Of a stretch of DNA of 64,000 bases, positions 8,701 to 18,334 are shown one piece after another. A program made the translations under genes and the position numbers. This DNA comes from Comamonadaceae bacterium (GTDB lineage Bacteria; Pseudomonadota; Gammaproteobacteria; Burkholderiales; Burkholderiaceae_C): positions 62,001 to 126,000 of the forward strand of contig CANFYZ010000001.1 in assembly GCA_947451385.1 (NCBI GenBank), written 5' to 3'. The first letter of the stretch is position 1; each line of letters begins with the position of its first letter. Under the pieces are notes generated by a model that was given only the letters and a program-made list of their open reading frames with translations, was not told the origin of the DNA and did no database searches.

Positions 8701-9255
8701 ATGGCCCGACTCCCTTACCTCAACGCCAGCGATCTGGCACCTGAGCACCAGCACCTCTTGAAGCGCAACATCAATTTGCTTCGGCTCATGAGCCACAGCC
8801 CCAAAGGGGCCACGGCATTTCACACCATGGGCCAGTACATCCGCTTTGAAAGCCCGTTGAACCCGCGCCTGCGTGAGATGGCCATTTTGCAAATCGGCTA
8901 CATGACCCGGTCGGTCTACGAGTACACGCACCACATCAAAATCAGCCGCGACTTTGGCGTCAGTGACGACGACATCCGAGCCATCGCTGCAGAAACAGCG
9001 GGACGTGCCAGTGGGCTGGATGCGCTGACCTGCGACGTGTTGCGCGCGGCCCGTGAAATGACGAACCACCTGGCCGCGTCAGACACCACCTTTGCCGCGC
9101 TGCGCGCGCAGCTGGACACCGAGTCGCTGACCGACTTGGTACTGATTATTTCGTTCTACAACGCGGTGATTCGGTTCTTGGCGACGATGGAGATCGACAA
9201 CGAACCCGAATACCAGGCCCTGTTGGCGGACTTCCCTTTTGAAGAAGCGGCTTGA
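8701..9255 (+). CDS. Carboxymuconolactone decarboxylase / AhpD-like protein
   Basis: A 184-residue all-helical protein of the CMD/AhpD superfamily. The core segment RLREMAILQIGYMTRSVYEYTHHIKISRDFGVSDDDI matches the family layout, but the CxxC redox pair of true AhpD is absent. The ATG at 8701, after an AAGG, is preferred to one at 8671. It precedes an amidase by 52 bases on the same strand. Such proteins often accompany aromatic or lactone catabolism as decarboxylases or proteins of unknown role. Confidence 0.8.
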   Translation: MARLPYLNASDLAPEHQHLLKRNINLLRLMSHSPKGATAFHTMGQYIRFESPLNPRLREMAILQIGYMTRSVYEYTHHIKISRDFGVSDDDIRAIAAETAGRASGLDALTCDVLRAAREMTNHLAASDTTFAALRAQLDTESLTDLVLIISFYNAVIRFLATMEIDNEPEYQALLADFPFEEAA

Positions 9256-9307
9256 ACATCGCTTTTTTTGACCTGAACTTTGAGCGGCACAACTTCAAGG
9301 ACGCGCG

Positions 9308-10729
9308 ATGACCGATGACGAGATAGCCTGGTTGGACCTCAGCACTGTGGCGCGCCTGATCCGCGAAAAAAAGCTGAGTTCGGAGCAAGTGACCCAGGCG
9401 CAATTGCGGCGCATCGCGCGCTTGGACCCGCACTTGCACGCTTATGCCCGCGTGACGACCGAGTTGGCCTTGGCCCAAGCCCGTGCGGCCGACCAGCGCC
9501 AAGCGCAAGGCCACACACTCGGGCCCTTGCACGGGGTGCCGATCGCCGTCAAAGACCTGTGTTGGACGGCGGGGATTGCCACAGCGGCGGGCATGCCGAT
9601 GTACCAAGACTTTGTGTCTGACGAAGACGCCACCGTGGTGCAACGCCTGCGCGAAGCCGGTGCCGTGTTGCTCGGTAAATTGCAAATGACCGAGAGTGCG
9701 TTTTCCGCGCACCACCCCTTGACCGTGGTGCCTGTCAACCCGTGGAATGCGGCGGGCTGGACCGGGGTGTCATCGAGTGGCTCTGGCGTGGCCACCGCCG
9801 CTGGCTTGTGCTTTGGCTCATTGGGCACAGACACGGGTGGCTCGATTCGCTTTCCGTCTGCCGCTTGCGGGGTCACCGGCCTCAAACCGACATGGGGGCG
9901 AGTTTCTCGGCATGGCGCTTTTGAATTGGCTGCTTCGCTCGATCACATCGGTCCCATGTGCCGCACGGCAGAAGATTGTGGGCTCATGCTGGGGGTCATC
10001 GCGGGCGCAGATCCCAAGGATCCCACGGCGCTGCAAGCAGCGGTGCCCGATTACTCAGCGGGCGACATCCACAGCTTGGCCGGTGTGCGCATCGGTTGGG
10101 ATGCGGCTTATGCCTTGAACGATGTCGAGCCCGAAGTTGCAGAGGCGGTTCAGCAAACCCTCAAGGCCTTGGAAAAATTGGGCGCACAAATCGTCCCGTT
10201 GGAGTTACCGGAGGTCGGTGAACTGGTGGAAAGTTGGGTGCCGCATTGCGCCATCGAGGCAGCGGTGGCGCACACCCACACGTTTCCTGCGCGGCGCCCT
10301 GAATATGGCCCCATGCTGGCCGGCTTGCTGGACCTGGGCAACCGTCTCACAGCCACCGATTACCAACGCATGTTGTTGCAGCGTGCCACGCACACGGGAC
10401 AGTTGAATGCGGTGCTGATGCAGGTGGATTTGATCTTGATGCCCGCCATGCCGTTTGCCACCCCCAGCACCGAACGGATTGCGAATCTGCGCCAAGAGCC
10501 GGGCTATCGCAGACGTTTGTCCCGTTACACCGCGCCCACCGATATGTCGGGCCACCCCACGCTGACTTTCCCGGCCGGTGTCACCGCCACGGGCCAGCCG
10601 GTGGCGGCGCAACTGGTCGCCGGACATTTGAATGAGGGCTTGCTGGTGCGCGCCGGTCGCTCGTTCCAAGCGGCAACCCCCTGGCATCTGCTTCACCCCG
10701 CGCTGGATGGGTTGAGCAGCCCGCACTGA
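9308..10729 (+). CDS. Amidase-signature family hydrolase
   Basis: A 473-residue amidase. The Ser-cisSer-Lys triad can be placed: Lys in PIAVKDLCWTAG, the cis-Ser in GVSSSGSGVATAAG, and the acylating Ser in GTDTGGSIRFPSA. The GLKPTWG strand follows. Family members hydrolyse amides or carbamates (GatA, allophanate hydrolase, indoleacetamide hydrolase). No GatB/C genes are nearby, so a catabolic amidase is likely. It lies between the AhpD-like gene and a Bug receptor, suggesting an imported amide substrate. Confidence 0.9.
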   Translation: MTDDEIAWLDLSTVARLIREKKLSSEQVTQAQLRRIARLDPHLHAYARVTTELALAQARAADQRQAQGHTLGPLHGVPIAVKDLCWTAGIATAAGMPMYQDFVSDEDATVVQRLREAGAVLLGKLQMTESAFSAHHPLTVVPVNPWNAAGWTGVSSSGSGVATAAGLCFGSLGTDTGGSIRFPSAACGVTGLKPTWGRVSRHGAFELAASLDHIGPMCRTAEDCGLMLGVIAGADPKDPTALQAAVPDYSAGDIHSLAGVRIGWDAAYALNDVEPEVAEAVQQTLKALEKLGAQIVPLELPEVGELVESWVPHCAIEAAVAHTHTFPARRPEYGPMLAGLLDLGNRLTATDYQRMLLQRATHTGQLNAVLMQVDLILMPAMPFATPSTERIANLRQEPGYRRRLSRYTAPTDMSGHPTLTFPAGVTATGQPVAAQLVAGHLNEGLLVRAGRSFQAATPWHLLHPALDGLSSPH

Positions 10730-10797
10730 GCAGTTTGAACACCCGCACCGGGGATTGAGCGGCTGCAACGCATTGCACAGCATGAATGGAGACGATG

Positions 10798-11793
10798 ATG
10801 TTTTTTAATTTCAATTCTCAGCTCTTTCGCGGTGGCTGGTTATTGGGCATGGGGCTGTTGCTGTCGGCCCTGCCGGTGAGCGCCGCTGAACCCCGCAGCT
10901 ATCCCACGCGCCCCCTTACTTTTGTGGTGCCTTCTGTGGCGGGCAACGTCAACGACGCTGTGGCCAGATTGATTGGGCAGGAGTTAACCAAAACTTGGGG
11001 CCAAGCTGTGGTGGTGGAAAACAAACCTGGGGCAGGCACCACGACCGGTACCAAATACGTCGCCAAATCGCCCAAAGATGGCTACACCGCGCTGTTGACT
11101 TTCACGGCGCATGTGCAAAATCCGTCCTTGTTTCCCAACATCGGGTATGACCCCATCAAGGATTTTGAAACCGTCAGCTTGATTGCAAAGTCGTCTGTGA
11201 TTCTGGCTGTATCGCCTGACTCCCCTTACAAAAGCATGGCGCAACTTTTGGCAGCGGTCAAAGCGAGCCCTGGCACCTTCAGCTATGGCTCCTATGGCTT
11301 AGGTACCACCGGCCATATCTTGGGCGAGTTACTGAAGCGCGATGCGGGCTTGGACATCCAGCACGTGCCCTACAAAGGCGGAGCGCCATTGGCCAATGAC
11401 TTGGCCGCCGGCCACATCAAGGTCGGCATGATCGCCGTCGGAACCGCCATGCCATTGCTGCAAGCAGGCAAGATTGTTCCGCTTGCCATCACGGGAGAAA
11501 AGCGATCTGAGCTGCTGCCCAAAGTGCCCACATTTTTAGAGTCAGGCTACAAAGGCTTTGAGCCTGATGCGTGGATGGGTCTCTTGTTGCCGGCCGGTAC
11601 GCCCAAAGAATATGCCGACGCACTGTCGCGTGAAATTGGAAGAATTGTCAGGATGCCCGAAATCATCGCCCGACTGCATGGCCTGGTGCTGGAGCCTGTG
11701 GGTAACAGTCCTGATGAATTTGCGCGGATCCTGAAAAATGATTTGGACAAATGGTCACAGGTGATTCAGCAACTCGGCATCAAGATGGAATGA
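10798..11793 (+). CDS. Bug-family receptor 4
   Basis: A 331-residue periplasmic receptor. Three in-frame ATGs lie at 10786, 10795 and 10798; the last has the best spacing from GGAG. The signal peptide is long (hydrophobic core GGWLLGMGLLLSALPVSAAE). It has VVPSVAGNVNDAVARL, where Ala-Gly-Asn replaces the usual AGG, then DGYTALL, GSYGLGTTGHILGELL and VPYKGGAPLAND. It is followed after 7 bases by an MDR oxidoreductase and probably belongs with the amidase module upstream. Confidence 0.9.
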   Translation: MFFNFNSQLFRGGWLLGMGLLLSALPVSAAEPRSYPTRPLTFVVPSVAGNVNDAVARLIGQELTKTWGQAVVVENKPGAGTTTGTKYVAKSPKDGYTALLTFTAHVQNPSLFPNIGYDPIKDFETVSLIAKSSVILAVSPDSPYKSMAQLLAAVKASPGTFSYGSYGLGTTGHILGELLKRDAGLDIQHVPYKGGAPLANDLAAGHIKVGMIAVGTAMPLLQAGKIVPLAITGEKRSELLPKVPTFLESGYKGFEPDAWMGLLLPAGTPKEYADALSREIGRIVRMPEIIARLHGLVLEPVGNSPDEFARILKNDLDKWSQVIQQLGIKME

Positions 11794-11800
11794 ACTCAGC

Positions 11801-12808
11801 ATGAGCACGTATCAAGCCTTGGTTTGCACGCACTGGGGGCATTGGAGTGAGTTGGAGCTTCAGCAGCTTGAGCGCCCAGCGCTGAAGCCCGGCCAAGTTC
11901 GCATTCGTGTGCACCATGCCGGCGTAGGTTTTGCGCTCAGTCTGTTCGTTGCTGGCAAATACCAACGCAAGCCGCCACTGCCATTCACACCCGGCACGGA
12001 AGCCGCTGGTGAGATCATTGAATTAAGCCCAGATGTCCAGCACCTGCAACTTGGCCAAAGAGTGACCTGCGCCTTGGACTGGGGGGCTTTTGCGCAAGAA
12101 GCTGTTGTCACGGCGGCCACGGTGTATCCGGTCCCGGCCGGCGTTCCACTGTCACTTGCGGCGGCCATACCGATTACCTACGGGACGGTGTGGTCTGCGC
12201 TGGAATGGAAAGCCAAGTTGCACAAGGGGCAAACCATTTTGATTCATGGTGCAGGTGGCGCTCTGGGCATGGCCGCGGTACAAATTGCACACCTCAAAGG
12301 GGCTTGCGTTATTGCTACGGCCAGTACGGAAGAAAAACGCAACGCGGCATTGGCCAATGGCGCGGACTATGCTCTGCCCTCCGATGCAGAGGCTTTGCCA
12401 GCGTTGGTCAAAGGCCTGTGCCCCTCCGGCGGAGCCGATGTCGTATTCGATCCGGTTGGCGGGGACTTATTTGATGCGTCCTTGCGATGCGTTGCATCGC
12501 ATGGCTTGTTGCTTGTCATTGGATTTGCCAGTGGAAGAATCGCACAGATCCCCAGTAATCTTTTGCTACTCAAAAACTCGTCCGTCAGCGGGTTCAATTA
12601 CGGTCAATACATCGGCTGGGGTTTGACCGATGAACGCGTTCTTTACGCCGCAAAAGTGGCCCAAGTCATCCAACAAGTTTTGCAAGCCATCGATGAAAAA
12701 AGCATGCCTATTCCACAGACGCAGCATTTTGCGTTCAGCGACTGGCTCAAGGCCATCGACACCACGATGTCTCGGAAATCTATTGGCAAAGTGATTATGG
12801 ATTTTTAA
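11801..12808 (+). CDS. Zinc-free MDR oxidoreductase (NADPH:quinone reductase-like)
   Basis: A 335-residue medium-chain dehydrogenase/reductase of the quinone oxidoreductase branch. It has the N-terminal GroES-like domain (GQVRIRVHHAGVGFA, TPGTEAAGEI) and a Rossmann domain with the HGAGGALGMAAVQIA dinucleotide loop. No structural or catalytic zinc cysteines are present. Enzymes of this group reduce quinones, enones or enoyl-CoA using NADPH. The stop codon directly abuts the stop of the oppositely oriented P450 gene. Confidence 0.88.
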   Translation: MSTYQALVCTHWGHWSELELQQLERPALKPGQVRIRVHHAGVGFALSLFVAGKYQRKPPLPFTPGTEAAGEIIELSPDVQHLQLGQRVTCALDWGAFAQEAVVTAATVYPVPAGVPLSLAAAIPITYGTVWSALEWKAKLHKGQTILIHGAGGALGMAAVQIAHLKGACVIATASTEEKRNAALANGADYALPSDAEALPALVKGLCPSGGADVVFDPVGGDLFDASLRCVASHGLLLVIGFASGRIAQIPSNLLLLKNSSVSGFNYGQYIGWGLTDERVLYAAKVAQVIQQVLQAIDEKSMPIPQTQHFAFSDWLKAIDTTMSRKSIGKVIMDF

Positions 12809-14029
12809 TCAGTCGCGCTTGACCCGAACCTGCAAGTCATGCATGCCACGAAACACCAAGGAGTTGATCCAACTTTGTTCGCCTACGGGCTCAATGTGTG
12901 AGAAAGCCTTGAGGACTTTTGGAAATGCCACCTGCCCTTCAATTCGGGCCAAGGGGAATCCCAAGCAAATGTGCGTGCCGTAACCAAAAGTGAGGTGGGC
13001 CACACCATGGCGGTCCAAGTCGAGTTGGTCTGGATGATCAAAAGCCCTGGGATCGCGGTTAGCCGCGTTGAGCATAATGAAGACGCGCTCCCCGGGCTGC
13101 AAGGTTTTCCCATGGAGTTCGTAGGGCTTGGCAACCAAGCGCACCTGCGCCCCAGAGGGTCCGTCATAGCGAAGTAACTCTTCGACAGCGGCCGCGCTCA
13201 AATCAGGATTTTTTCGCAATTTTTCCATTTGATCAGGGAAGCGCATCAACGAGTACATGCCGTTGGCAATGTGGTTGGTCGTTGTCTCGTGCCCAGCAAA
13301 TAACAGCAGAATGCAAGTGGCCACGAGCTCGTCTTCGCTCAATTGATCTTGCCCATCGCGCAACTCAACCAACTCGGTGATCAAATCGGCTTGGGGATGG
13401 GCACGTCGATTGACAATCAGATCCCGAAAAAAGGAGGCCATTTCTTGAGTGGCTTGTTCTGCTGTGTCGTACTTTTGTGGAGAGGTGCGCGACGAGCCGA
13501 TGAACAAAGCGATATCGTCAGACATGCGCTTCAGCTTGGACAAGTCTTCGCGCGCTACGCCCAGCAGAGCCATGATGACCAAACAAGGTAAGGGGCCAGC
13601 AAACTCAGTGATGAAGTCGAATTCATCTTTCTCGCGCAACTGCGCAATGAGCAAGTCGGCGATGCTTTCGACTTCGGGTCGCATCGCTTGCATGGACTTG
13701 GCGTTAAACACCTTGCTGGTGAGCTTTCTCAGTCGGGTGTGTTCAGGTGGGTCTTTGAACACCATCCACAAGGATAAATACCGCATGATGGTGCCAATGC
13801 GCTGCGCTTCAGGGCCGGGCAAGGTTTCAAAAAAGGGACGTAAACGGTCTGACGATAAATGGTCTTTGTCCAGACAAACGGCTTTTGCGTCTGCATAACA
13901 GGTCAGCACCCAACTGCGCAATCGCGGACTCCAATGGCATGGGTCCTCATCACGCATCCGTTGAAAAATAGGATAAGGGTTGGCCAAAGTGGCCGGGTCT
14001 TCTGGGTGCCAATCGATTGCTGTACTCAT
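12809..14029 (-). CDS. Cytochrome P450
   Basis: A 406-residue soluble bacterial P450. The I-helix oxygen-binding motif is FAGHETTTN, the ExxR motif is in EELLRYDG, and the haem loop is FGYGTHICLG with the Cys ligand. The ATG at 14029 overlaps the thiolase stop (ATGA), so the two are translationally coupled. It needs an external ferredoxin; the only ferredoxin in the window is at 29.3 kb. Pairing with a lipid-type thiolase and a divergent acyl-CoA synthetase suggests hydroxylation of a side chain or lipid-like acid that is then degraded as a CoA ester. Confidence 0.93.
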   Translation of the reverse strand: MSTAIDWHPEDPATLANPYPIFQRMRDEDPCHWSPRLRSWVLTCYADAKAVCLDKDHLSSDRLRPFFETLPGPEAQRIGTIMRYLSLWMVFKDPPEHTRLRKLTSKVFNAKSMQAMRPEVESIADLLIAQLREKDEFDFITEFAGPLPCLVIMALLGVAREDLSKLKRMSDDIALFIGSSRTSPQKYDTAEQATQEMASFFRDLIVNRRAHPQADLITELVELRDGQDQLSEDELVATCILLLFAGHETTTNHIANGMYSLMRFPDQMEKLRKNPDLSAAAVEELLRYDGPSGAQVRLVAKPYELHGKTLQPGERVFIMLNAANRDPRAFDHPDQLDLDRHGVAHLTFGYGTHICLGFPLARIEGQVAFPKVLKAFSHIEPVGEQSWINSLVFRGMHDLQVRVKRD

Positions 14030-15285
14030 TTGTTTTTTTCCAAAATGGTGACAGCACAAGCCGCTTCATCAAAACCCATGACCCCGCCCCCATTTTCAAT
14101 CAACCCCAAGGATGCATTGCTGACTTGACGCGGTCCCGCTTCTTGCCGCAATTGCAAACACACCTCGTGGACCATGGACAAGCCGGTTGCTCCTACGGGA
14201 TGACCTTTAGACACCAAGCCTCCGGAGACGTTCACAGGCAACCGTCCGCCCAGGGCGGTTTCACCCGACTCCACCAATCGCCCACCTTGCCCCTCTGGGC
14301 ATTGGCGCAACATCTCCAGCTGATAGATTTCGCAAAATGATGTGGCGTCGTGCAACTCGATTAAATCGATGTCTTGCGGATTCAAGCCAGTCCGTGAATA
14401 GGCTTTATCGGCAGCAATGCGTGACAGCCCGGGTTCGTCCAGGGAACGGTATTTGCCCCCTGACAGCTCAATGGTGCGAATTTTGACTGCACGGGAACGC
14501 ACCTCCTGTGAGAAGTTGGCCAGGGCCGCCTCAGAGCACAAAATAGCTGCAGCAGCCCCATCCCCAAGTGGTGAGCACATGGCCCGCGTCAAGGGCCAAC
14601 TGATTTCGCGGTCGGACAAGACTTCTTCAACCGTGAGTTCAAATCGGTATTGAGCCTTTGGGTTGAGGCTGCCATGGTGGTGGTTTTTCGCTGCGCCTAC
14701 TGCAATTTGTCTCTGGGTCGTTCCGTATGTTTTCATATGCCAGGCTGCTTGCATCGCATAGGTGTCCATATAGACCGTGCGGCCAGGCTCGATCACAAAT
14801 GGCTTGCCTGCCAATTCTCCTGCGCGCCGATAGTAGTCTTTCCACCGTTGCGGTTCGAGTTGGTCAATTCCGGTGGCAAAAATTTCAGCAGTGCGCTCGG
14901 GTCGGTCTGGGCTAATGAGCTTTTCAACGCCCAAAGCCAAACTCACTTGGCACTGGCCTGACAAAATATCTTTCCAAGCGCCATGAAAAGCCAGCGATGC
15001 GGTAGCGCAGCCGCCCTCTACATTGATCACAGGCACCCGCTCTGGAAATAGACCTGCTTGCACCATGGGGGTGAAGCACACCTGCCCACGAATCCCGCCC
15101 TGGCCCCAATGACCCATGCCGCAGTTGCCAAACCAGGCTTGTTCGATCATCGATGTGTCGGAGATTGAGAGGCCTGCGTCCGCCACCGCCTCTGTGTAGG
15201 CCCACTGCGCCAAGTCAGAAAAGGACCGGTCAGCGTGCTTGCCAAAGGGTGTGCAAGCCGTTCCAATTACATACACATCGATCAT
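14026..15285 (-). CDS. Thiolase family protein (lipid-transfer/SCP2-thiolase type)
   Basis: A 419-residue thiolase. The nucleophilic Cys is in VEGGCATAS, and the C-terminal active site has HDATSFCE and GGLVSKGHPVGATG. It ends with ENGGGVMGFDEAACAV. The Cys of the usual C-terminal CxGxG is changed (ENGGG), which is typical of the lipid-transfer thiolase branch; these may act as aldolases or retro-aldolases on branched side chains rather than standard thiolysis. It is the first gene of the operon with the P450 and diverges from the acyl-CoA synthetase across a 302-base spacer. Confidence 0.88.
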   Translation of the reverse strand: MIDVYVIGTACTPFGKHADRSFSDLAQWAYTEAVADAGLSISDTSMIEQAWFGNCGMGHWGQGGIRGQVCFTPMVQAGLFPERVPVINVEGGCATASLAFHGAWKDILSGQCQVSLALGVEKLISPDRPERTAEIFATGIDQLEPQRWKDYYRRAGELAGKPFVIEPGRTVYMDTYAMQAAWHMKTYGTTQRQIAVGAAKNHHHGSLNPKAQYRFELTVEEVLSDREISWPLTRAMCSPLGDGAAAAILCSEAALANFSQEVRSRAVKIRTIELSGGKYRSLDEPGLSRIAADKAYSRTGLNPQDIDLIELHDATSFCEIYQLEMLRQCPEGQGGRLVESGETALGGRLPVNVSGGLVSKGHPVGATGLSMVHEVCLQLRQEAGPRQVSNASLGLIENGGGVMGFDEAACAVTILEKNK

Positions 15286-15587
15286 GGTTTAAGTGCCCAC
15301 GCAGGCAGTTCAGTGCATTGAAAAAAATGAGGTCAATGTCGAAAATTCGTGTCTCAACCTCGAATTTAGAATAACATAAACTTGCTTTTTTATGGTCTGT
15401 TTTGACCCTCCCACAGATTTTCCAAAGCGGCAAAAAATTTTTCAAGTCCAGTGCTTCAGCGCCGACAGATTCATTAGAGAGACCTCAATTCATCAACCTA
15501 ACTTTGAAAGGATATGGTCAGTCTTTTTGGAGTAGCGAGGCAGTCCATCGTTGATTGAATTTTCTTGCTTTTCCGCAGGCACCATAT
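15286..15587. other. Divergent intergenic region, thiolase / acyl-CoA synthetase
   Basis: The only gap above 300 bases. It is more AT-rich than its flanks and must hold the two divergent promoters. One inverted repeat stands out at 15343-15367 and is listed separately. I see no convincing small gene, RNA gene or intrinsic terminator. Confidence 0.6.
15343..15367. promoter_or_regulatory. Inverted repeat, candidate operator
   Basis: AAATTCG (15343-15349) and CGAATTT (15361-15367) are perfect 7-bp arms separated by 11 bases, 58 bases upstream of the thiolase start. The spacing places the half-sites about 18 bp centre to centre, compatible with a dimeric regulator. No regulator gene lies beside it, so the binding protein is unknown. 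Confidence 0.4.
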
Positions 15588-17516
15588 ATGGCCATCATGA
15601 GTGCATCTGATATCCAAGGACCCACCCGCGGTACATGCAAATCCTGGCGCGATGTTTATCCTGAGTTGGGCCAGAAGGTGGAGCAGATCACCGCTCCGCA
15701 TGGCCGTGGCATCGCTTGGGAAGGTTCGACAATTTGGGCTTACAAGGAACGTCGCTCCAACATCATTGAGTTACTGTGGGCTAACGTTGAGCGCTTTCCT
15801 GACCGTGAAGCGTATGTTTTTCACCCCAATGGTCAGCGTCTTACTTGGGGGCAAGTGGGTCAGCAGGTTCAGCGTGTAGCCGCACGGCTCAAGAAAGAGT
15901 ACGACTTTGTCAAAGGTGACCGGCTGTGTCTTCTGACCCTGGGCTGCCCAGAATATGTCATCTCTTACCTGGCCATTGTTGCTTTAGGTGGCATAGCCGT
16001 CCCGGTGAACCTGGGCCTCACCGCCGAAGGGCTTGTTTCACAAATCAACAAGGTCGGCGCCAAAGGGGCCGTGGTATCCCCCGATATATGGAACGACAAG
16101 CTGGAATCAGTTCGGGGCCAGTTAGTCAGTGTCAAGTCCGTTTTCATGGTGGGCGACGTTGCAGCACCCGGTACGCTCAGCTTTGCAGAACTTAATCGCG
16201 AAGGTCGGGAGTTGCTGCCGCAAACCAGCATCGATGAGTGGGATCTGTGCGCAATCTCCTTCACCTCCGGCACCACAGGCGTGCCTAAAGGGACGATGGC
16301 CATGCACATCAATGCGCTGGGCTGTGCGCAAAACATTGTCTATGCAGCCAAAGGCCTGAGCGCAGAAGATATCAACATCTGCATGCCACCGCTTTACCAT
16401 AACACCGCGGTGTATACCGACTTTATGCCGGCATTACTGACCGGCGGCAAGTGCGTGATCATGCGTGCTTTCGAACCCCTGGAAGCGATCAAGCTGATCG
16501 AGTCTGAACGCGCCACATGGGCTGTGGCCGCACCGATCATGTTGTGGATGATGATGAATCACCCCGACTTCGCAAAACATGACTGCTCATCTTTGAAGAA
16601 AATTCTCTTCGGCGGACATGCTGCTTCTGAGACCTACATCAATCAGCTTAACAAGTGTTTTTCACCCGTGGCCATGGTCAACGGCGGCAGCGTATCAGAG
16701 AGCACGGCACTGGGTTTTGCCCTGCCTACCGAAGACGCCATTCGGAAAATCACAAGCTGTGGACTGGCGACACCCAATACCGACATCGCCATTTTTGACG
16801 ATCATGGAAACGAGCTGACCGAGCCCAATCAAATCGGTGAGGTGGCTTATCGTGGGCAGCAGACGAACGCCGGCTACTGGGAAGAACCTGGCAAGACGTC
16901 CGAGGTCTTTCGCAAGGACGGCTTTGTGCTCAGCGGCGACTGGGCCAAGATCGACGAGGAAGGGTACCTCTGGTTGCTGGACCGCAAGAAAGACATGGTG
17001 GTGCGAGGCGGCCAGAACATTTACTGTATCGAGGTCGAAAATAAACTCTATCTCCACACGTCCATACTTCGAGCGGCTGTGGTCGGTGTGCCAGATCACT
17101 TGTTCTCGGAGCGTTTGAAAGCCGTTGTGGTGCTCAAGCCGGGGCACAGTCTTACCGCGAAACAGGTCAGAGAGCATTGCGCGGCGCATCTTGCCCCCTA
17201 TGAAGTACCAGAATACGTCGTCTTCACCCAAGCCCTGCCGACCAATGCAGCGGGCAAGACCCTCAAGCCGCCATTGATGGATCATTGGGGAGTGAACGAG
17301 TCCAGCCCCTCGGAGAAATTGGCGGCTTTCTGCGCCAGCATGCCGGAGGCTTTAATGGACAAGCCTCAGCTCAAGTTGGACAGCCAAACTCTCACACCCC
17401 GCGAAGCGCTCGCTGCTGTGCAATCCCATAATTCGCTCGGTCAAAGCATCTCCGAGCTGATCGCCCAACACGGCATCGTGAGCATGACCAAGCCCAACGA
17501 GGCACGCTTCAGGTAG
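15588..17516 (+). CDS. Acyl-CoA synthetase (AMP-forming)
   Basis: A 642-residue ANL-superfamily ligase. It has the P-loop ISFTSGTTGVPKG, the substrate loop YHNTAVYTDFM, the hinge DRKKDMVVRGGQNIYCIEVE and the catalytic Lys in NAAGKTLKP. About 85 residues follow the usual C-terminus, an extension I do not recognise. The start is uncertain between ATG 15588 and ATG 15597; neither has a clear ribosome site. It activates a carboxylic acid to its CoA thioester. Divergent transcription from the thiolase-P450 pair suggests a shared pathway. Confidence 0.88.
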   Translation: MAIMSASDIQGPTRGTCKSWRDVYPELGQKVEQITAPHGRGIAWEGSTIWAYKERRSNIIELLWANVERFPDREAYVFHPNGQRLTWGQVGQQVQRVAARLKKEYDFVKGDRLCLLTLGCPEYVISYLAIVALGGIAVPVNLGLTAEGLVSQINKVGAKGAVVSPDIWNDKLESVRGQLVSVKSVFMVGDVAAPGTLSFAELNREGRELLPQTSIDEWDLCAISFTSGTTGVPKGTMAMHINALGCAQNIVYAAKGLSAEDINICMPPLYHNTAVYTDFMPALLTGGKCVIMRAFEPLEAIKLIESERATWAVAAPIMLWMMMNHPDFAKHDCSSLKKILFGGHAASETYINQLNKCFSPVAMVNGGSVSESTALGFALPTEDAIRKITSCGLATPNTDIAIFDDHGNELTEPNQIGEVAYRGQQTNAGYWEEPGKTSEVFRKDGFVLSGDWAKIDEEGYLWLLDRKKDMVVRGGQNIYCIEVENKLYLHTSILRAAVVGVPDHLFSERLKAVVVLKPGHSLTAKQVREHCAAHLAPYEVPEYVVFTQALPTNAAGKTLKPPLMDHWGVNESSPSEKLAAFCASMPEALMDKPQLKLDSQTLTPREALAAVQSHNSLGQSISELIAQHGIVSMTKPNEARFR

Positions 17517-17565
17517 CAAGCCTCCTTCAACAAGTCAACTTATTTTTAATCGACACCAATTTCTA

Positions 17566-18321
17566 TTAAGCGTCACCAGCCTCTTTTGCTAAGTTGTATC
17601 TGCGCAATGTGTCCTCGTCAGGTGGGTAAACGCCTTTGATTGGGCGACCGGCTTGTATTTCTTTATACAAAAACCGTTCCCGCCGTTCCATCTCCTGAGC
17701 GTCGATTGCGATCTCTTCAGCCAACTTTCGAGGAATCACAACGACCGCCTCGGCATCGCCAAAAATAATATCGCCCGGGTAAACAGCAACACCTCCGCAA
17801 GCAACCACCACGTTCATATCAGCAGCGTGGTGACCCGCATAATTGGGTGGAACCGAAGGCCCAGCACAATAAATTGGAAACTCCGTTTCGCGAAGAGAAA
17901 TGGTATCGCGCACACCACCATCAAGCACGACGCCTTTGAGTCCTCTTTGCATCAATCGATTCGCCAGTATTGAGCCAATGCCAGCAACGTCTGTCACTTC
18001 TCTGCAATCGACCACAAAAACGTGCCCGCTTGGCGCCAGATCAATAGCTTGGCGCTGAATATTGGTTGGGTCTCCACCAGATCCGTAGGCATCGAGATCC
18101 TCTCGAGCTGGAACATAACGTAGTGTGAAGGCGGGTCCAACCATCGGTGCAAGATCCGTGCGCAGAGGAAGAACACCTCGAATGGCGACGTTACGCAAAC
18201 CTCGGCGAATCAATTGCGTACTGATGCTGGCCGATGAGCAACCTGCAAATCGGGCACGCAATTCAGCGGATATGTCATTTGAAATCATGGACTCTTTTTC
18301 ACCTTGAGCTTGTTTTTGCAT
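17566..18321 (-). CDS. RraA-like aldolase/decarboxylase family protein (1)
   Basis: A 251-residue member of the RraA / 4-hydroxy-4-methyl-2-oxoglutarate aldolase family. The Mg-binding and catalytic Arg-Asp pair is in VLDGGVRD, and the phosphate/substrate loop region GCSSASISTQL is near the N-terminus. PGDIIFGDAEAVVVIP follows. The start could also be ATG 18285. It is the last gene of the GntR operon, 13 bases after the uronate-dehydrogenase-like gene. In that setting it could cleave a keto-deoxy-aldarate to pyruvate and a C3 semialdehyde; a role as RNase E inhibitor is unlikely from the context. Confidence 0.88.
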   Translation of the reverse strand: MQKQAQGEKESMISNDISAELRARFAGCSSASISTQLIRRGLRNVAIRGVLPLRTDLAPMVGPAFTLRYVPAREDLDAYGSGGDPTNIQRQAIDLAPSGHVFVVDCREVTDVAGIGSILANRLMQRGLKGVVLDGGVRDTISLRETEFPIYCAGPSVPPNYAGHHAADMNVVVACGGVAVYPGDIIFGDAEAVVVIPRKLAEEIAIDAQEMERRERFLYKEIQAGRPIKGVYPPDEDTLRRYNLAKEAGDA

Positions 18322-18334
18322 TTCACAGGACGTC

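Noticed and set aside
8584-9069. N-terminal extension of Bug receptor 3
   Set aside because: It would precede a complete signal peptide and overlaps the AhpD-like gene on the opposite strand; the ATG at 8583 has a ribosome site.
17566-18321. RraA as RNase E activity regulator
   Set aside because: Catabolic operon context and the conserved Arg-Asp pair favour an aldolase/decarboxylase.
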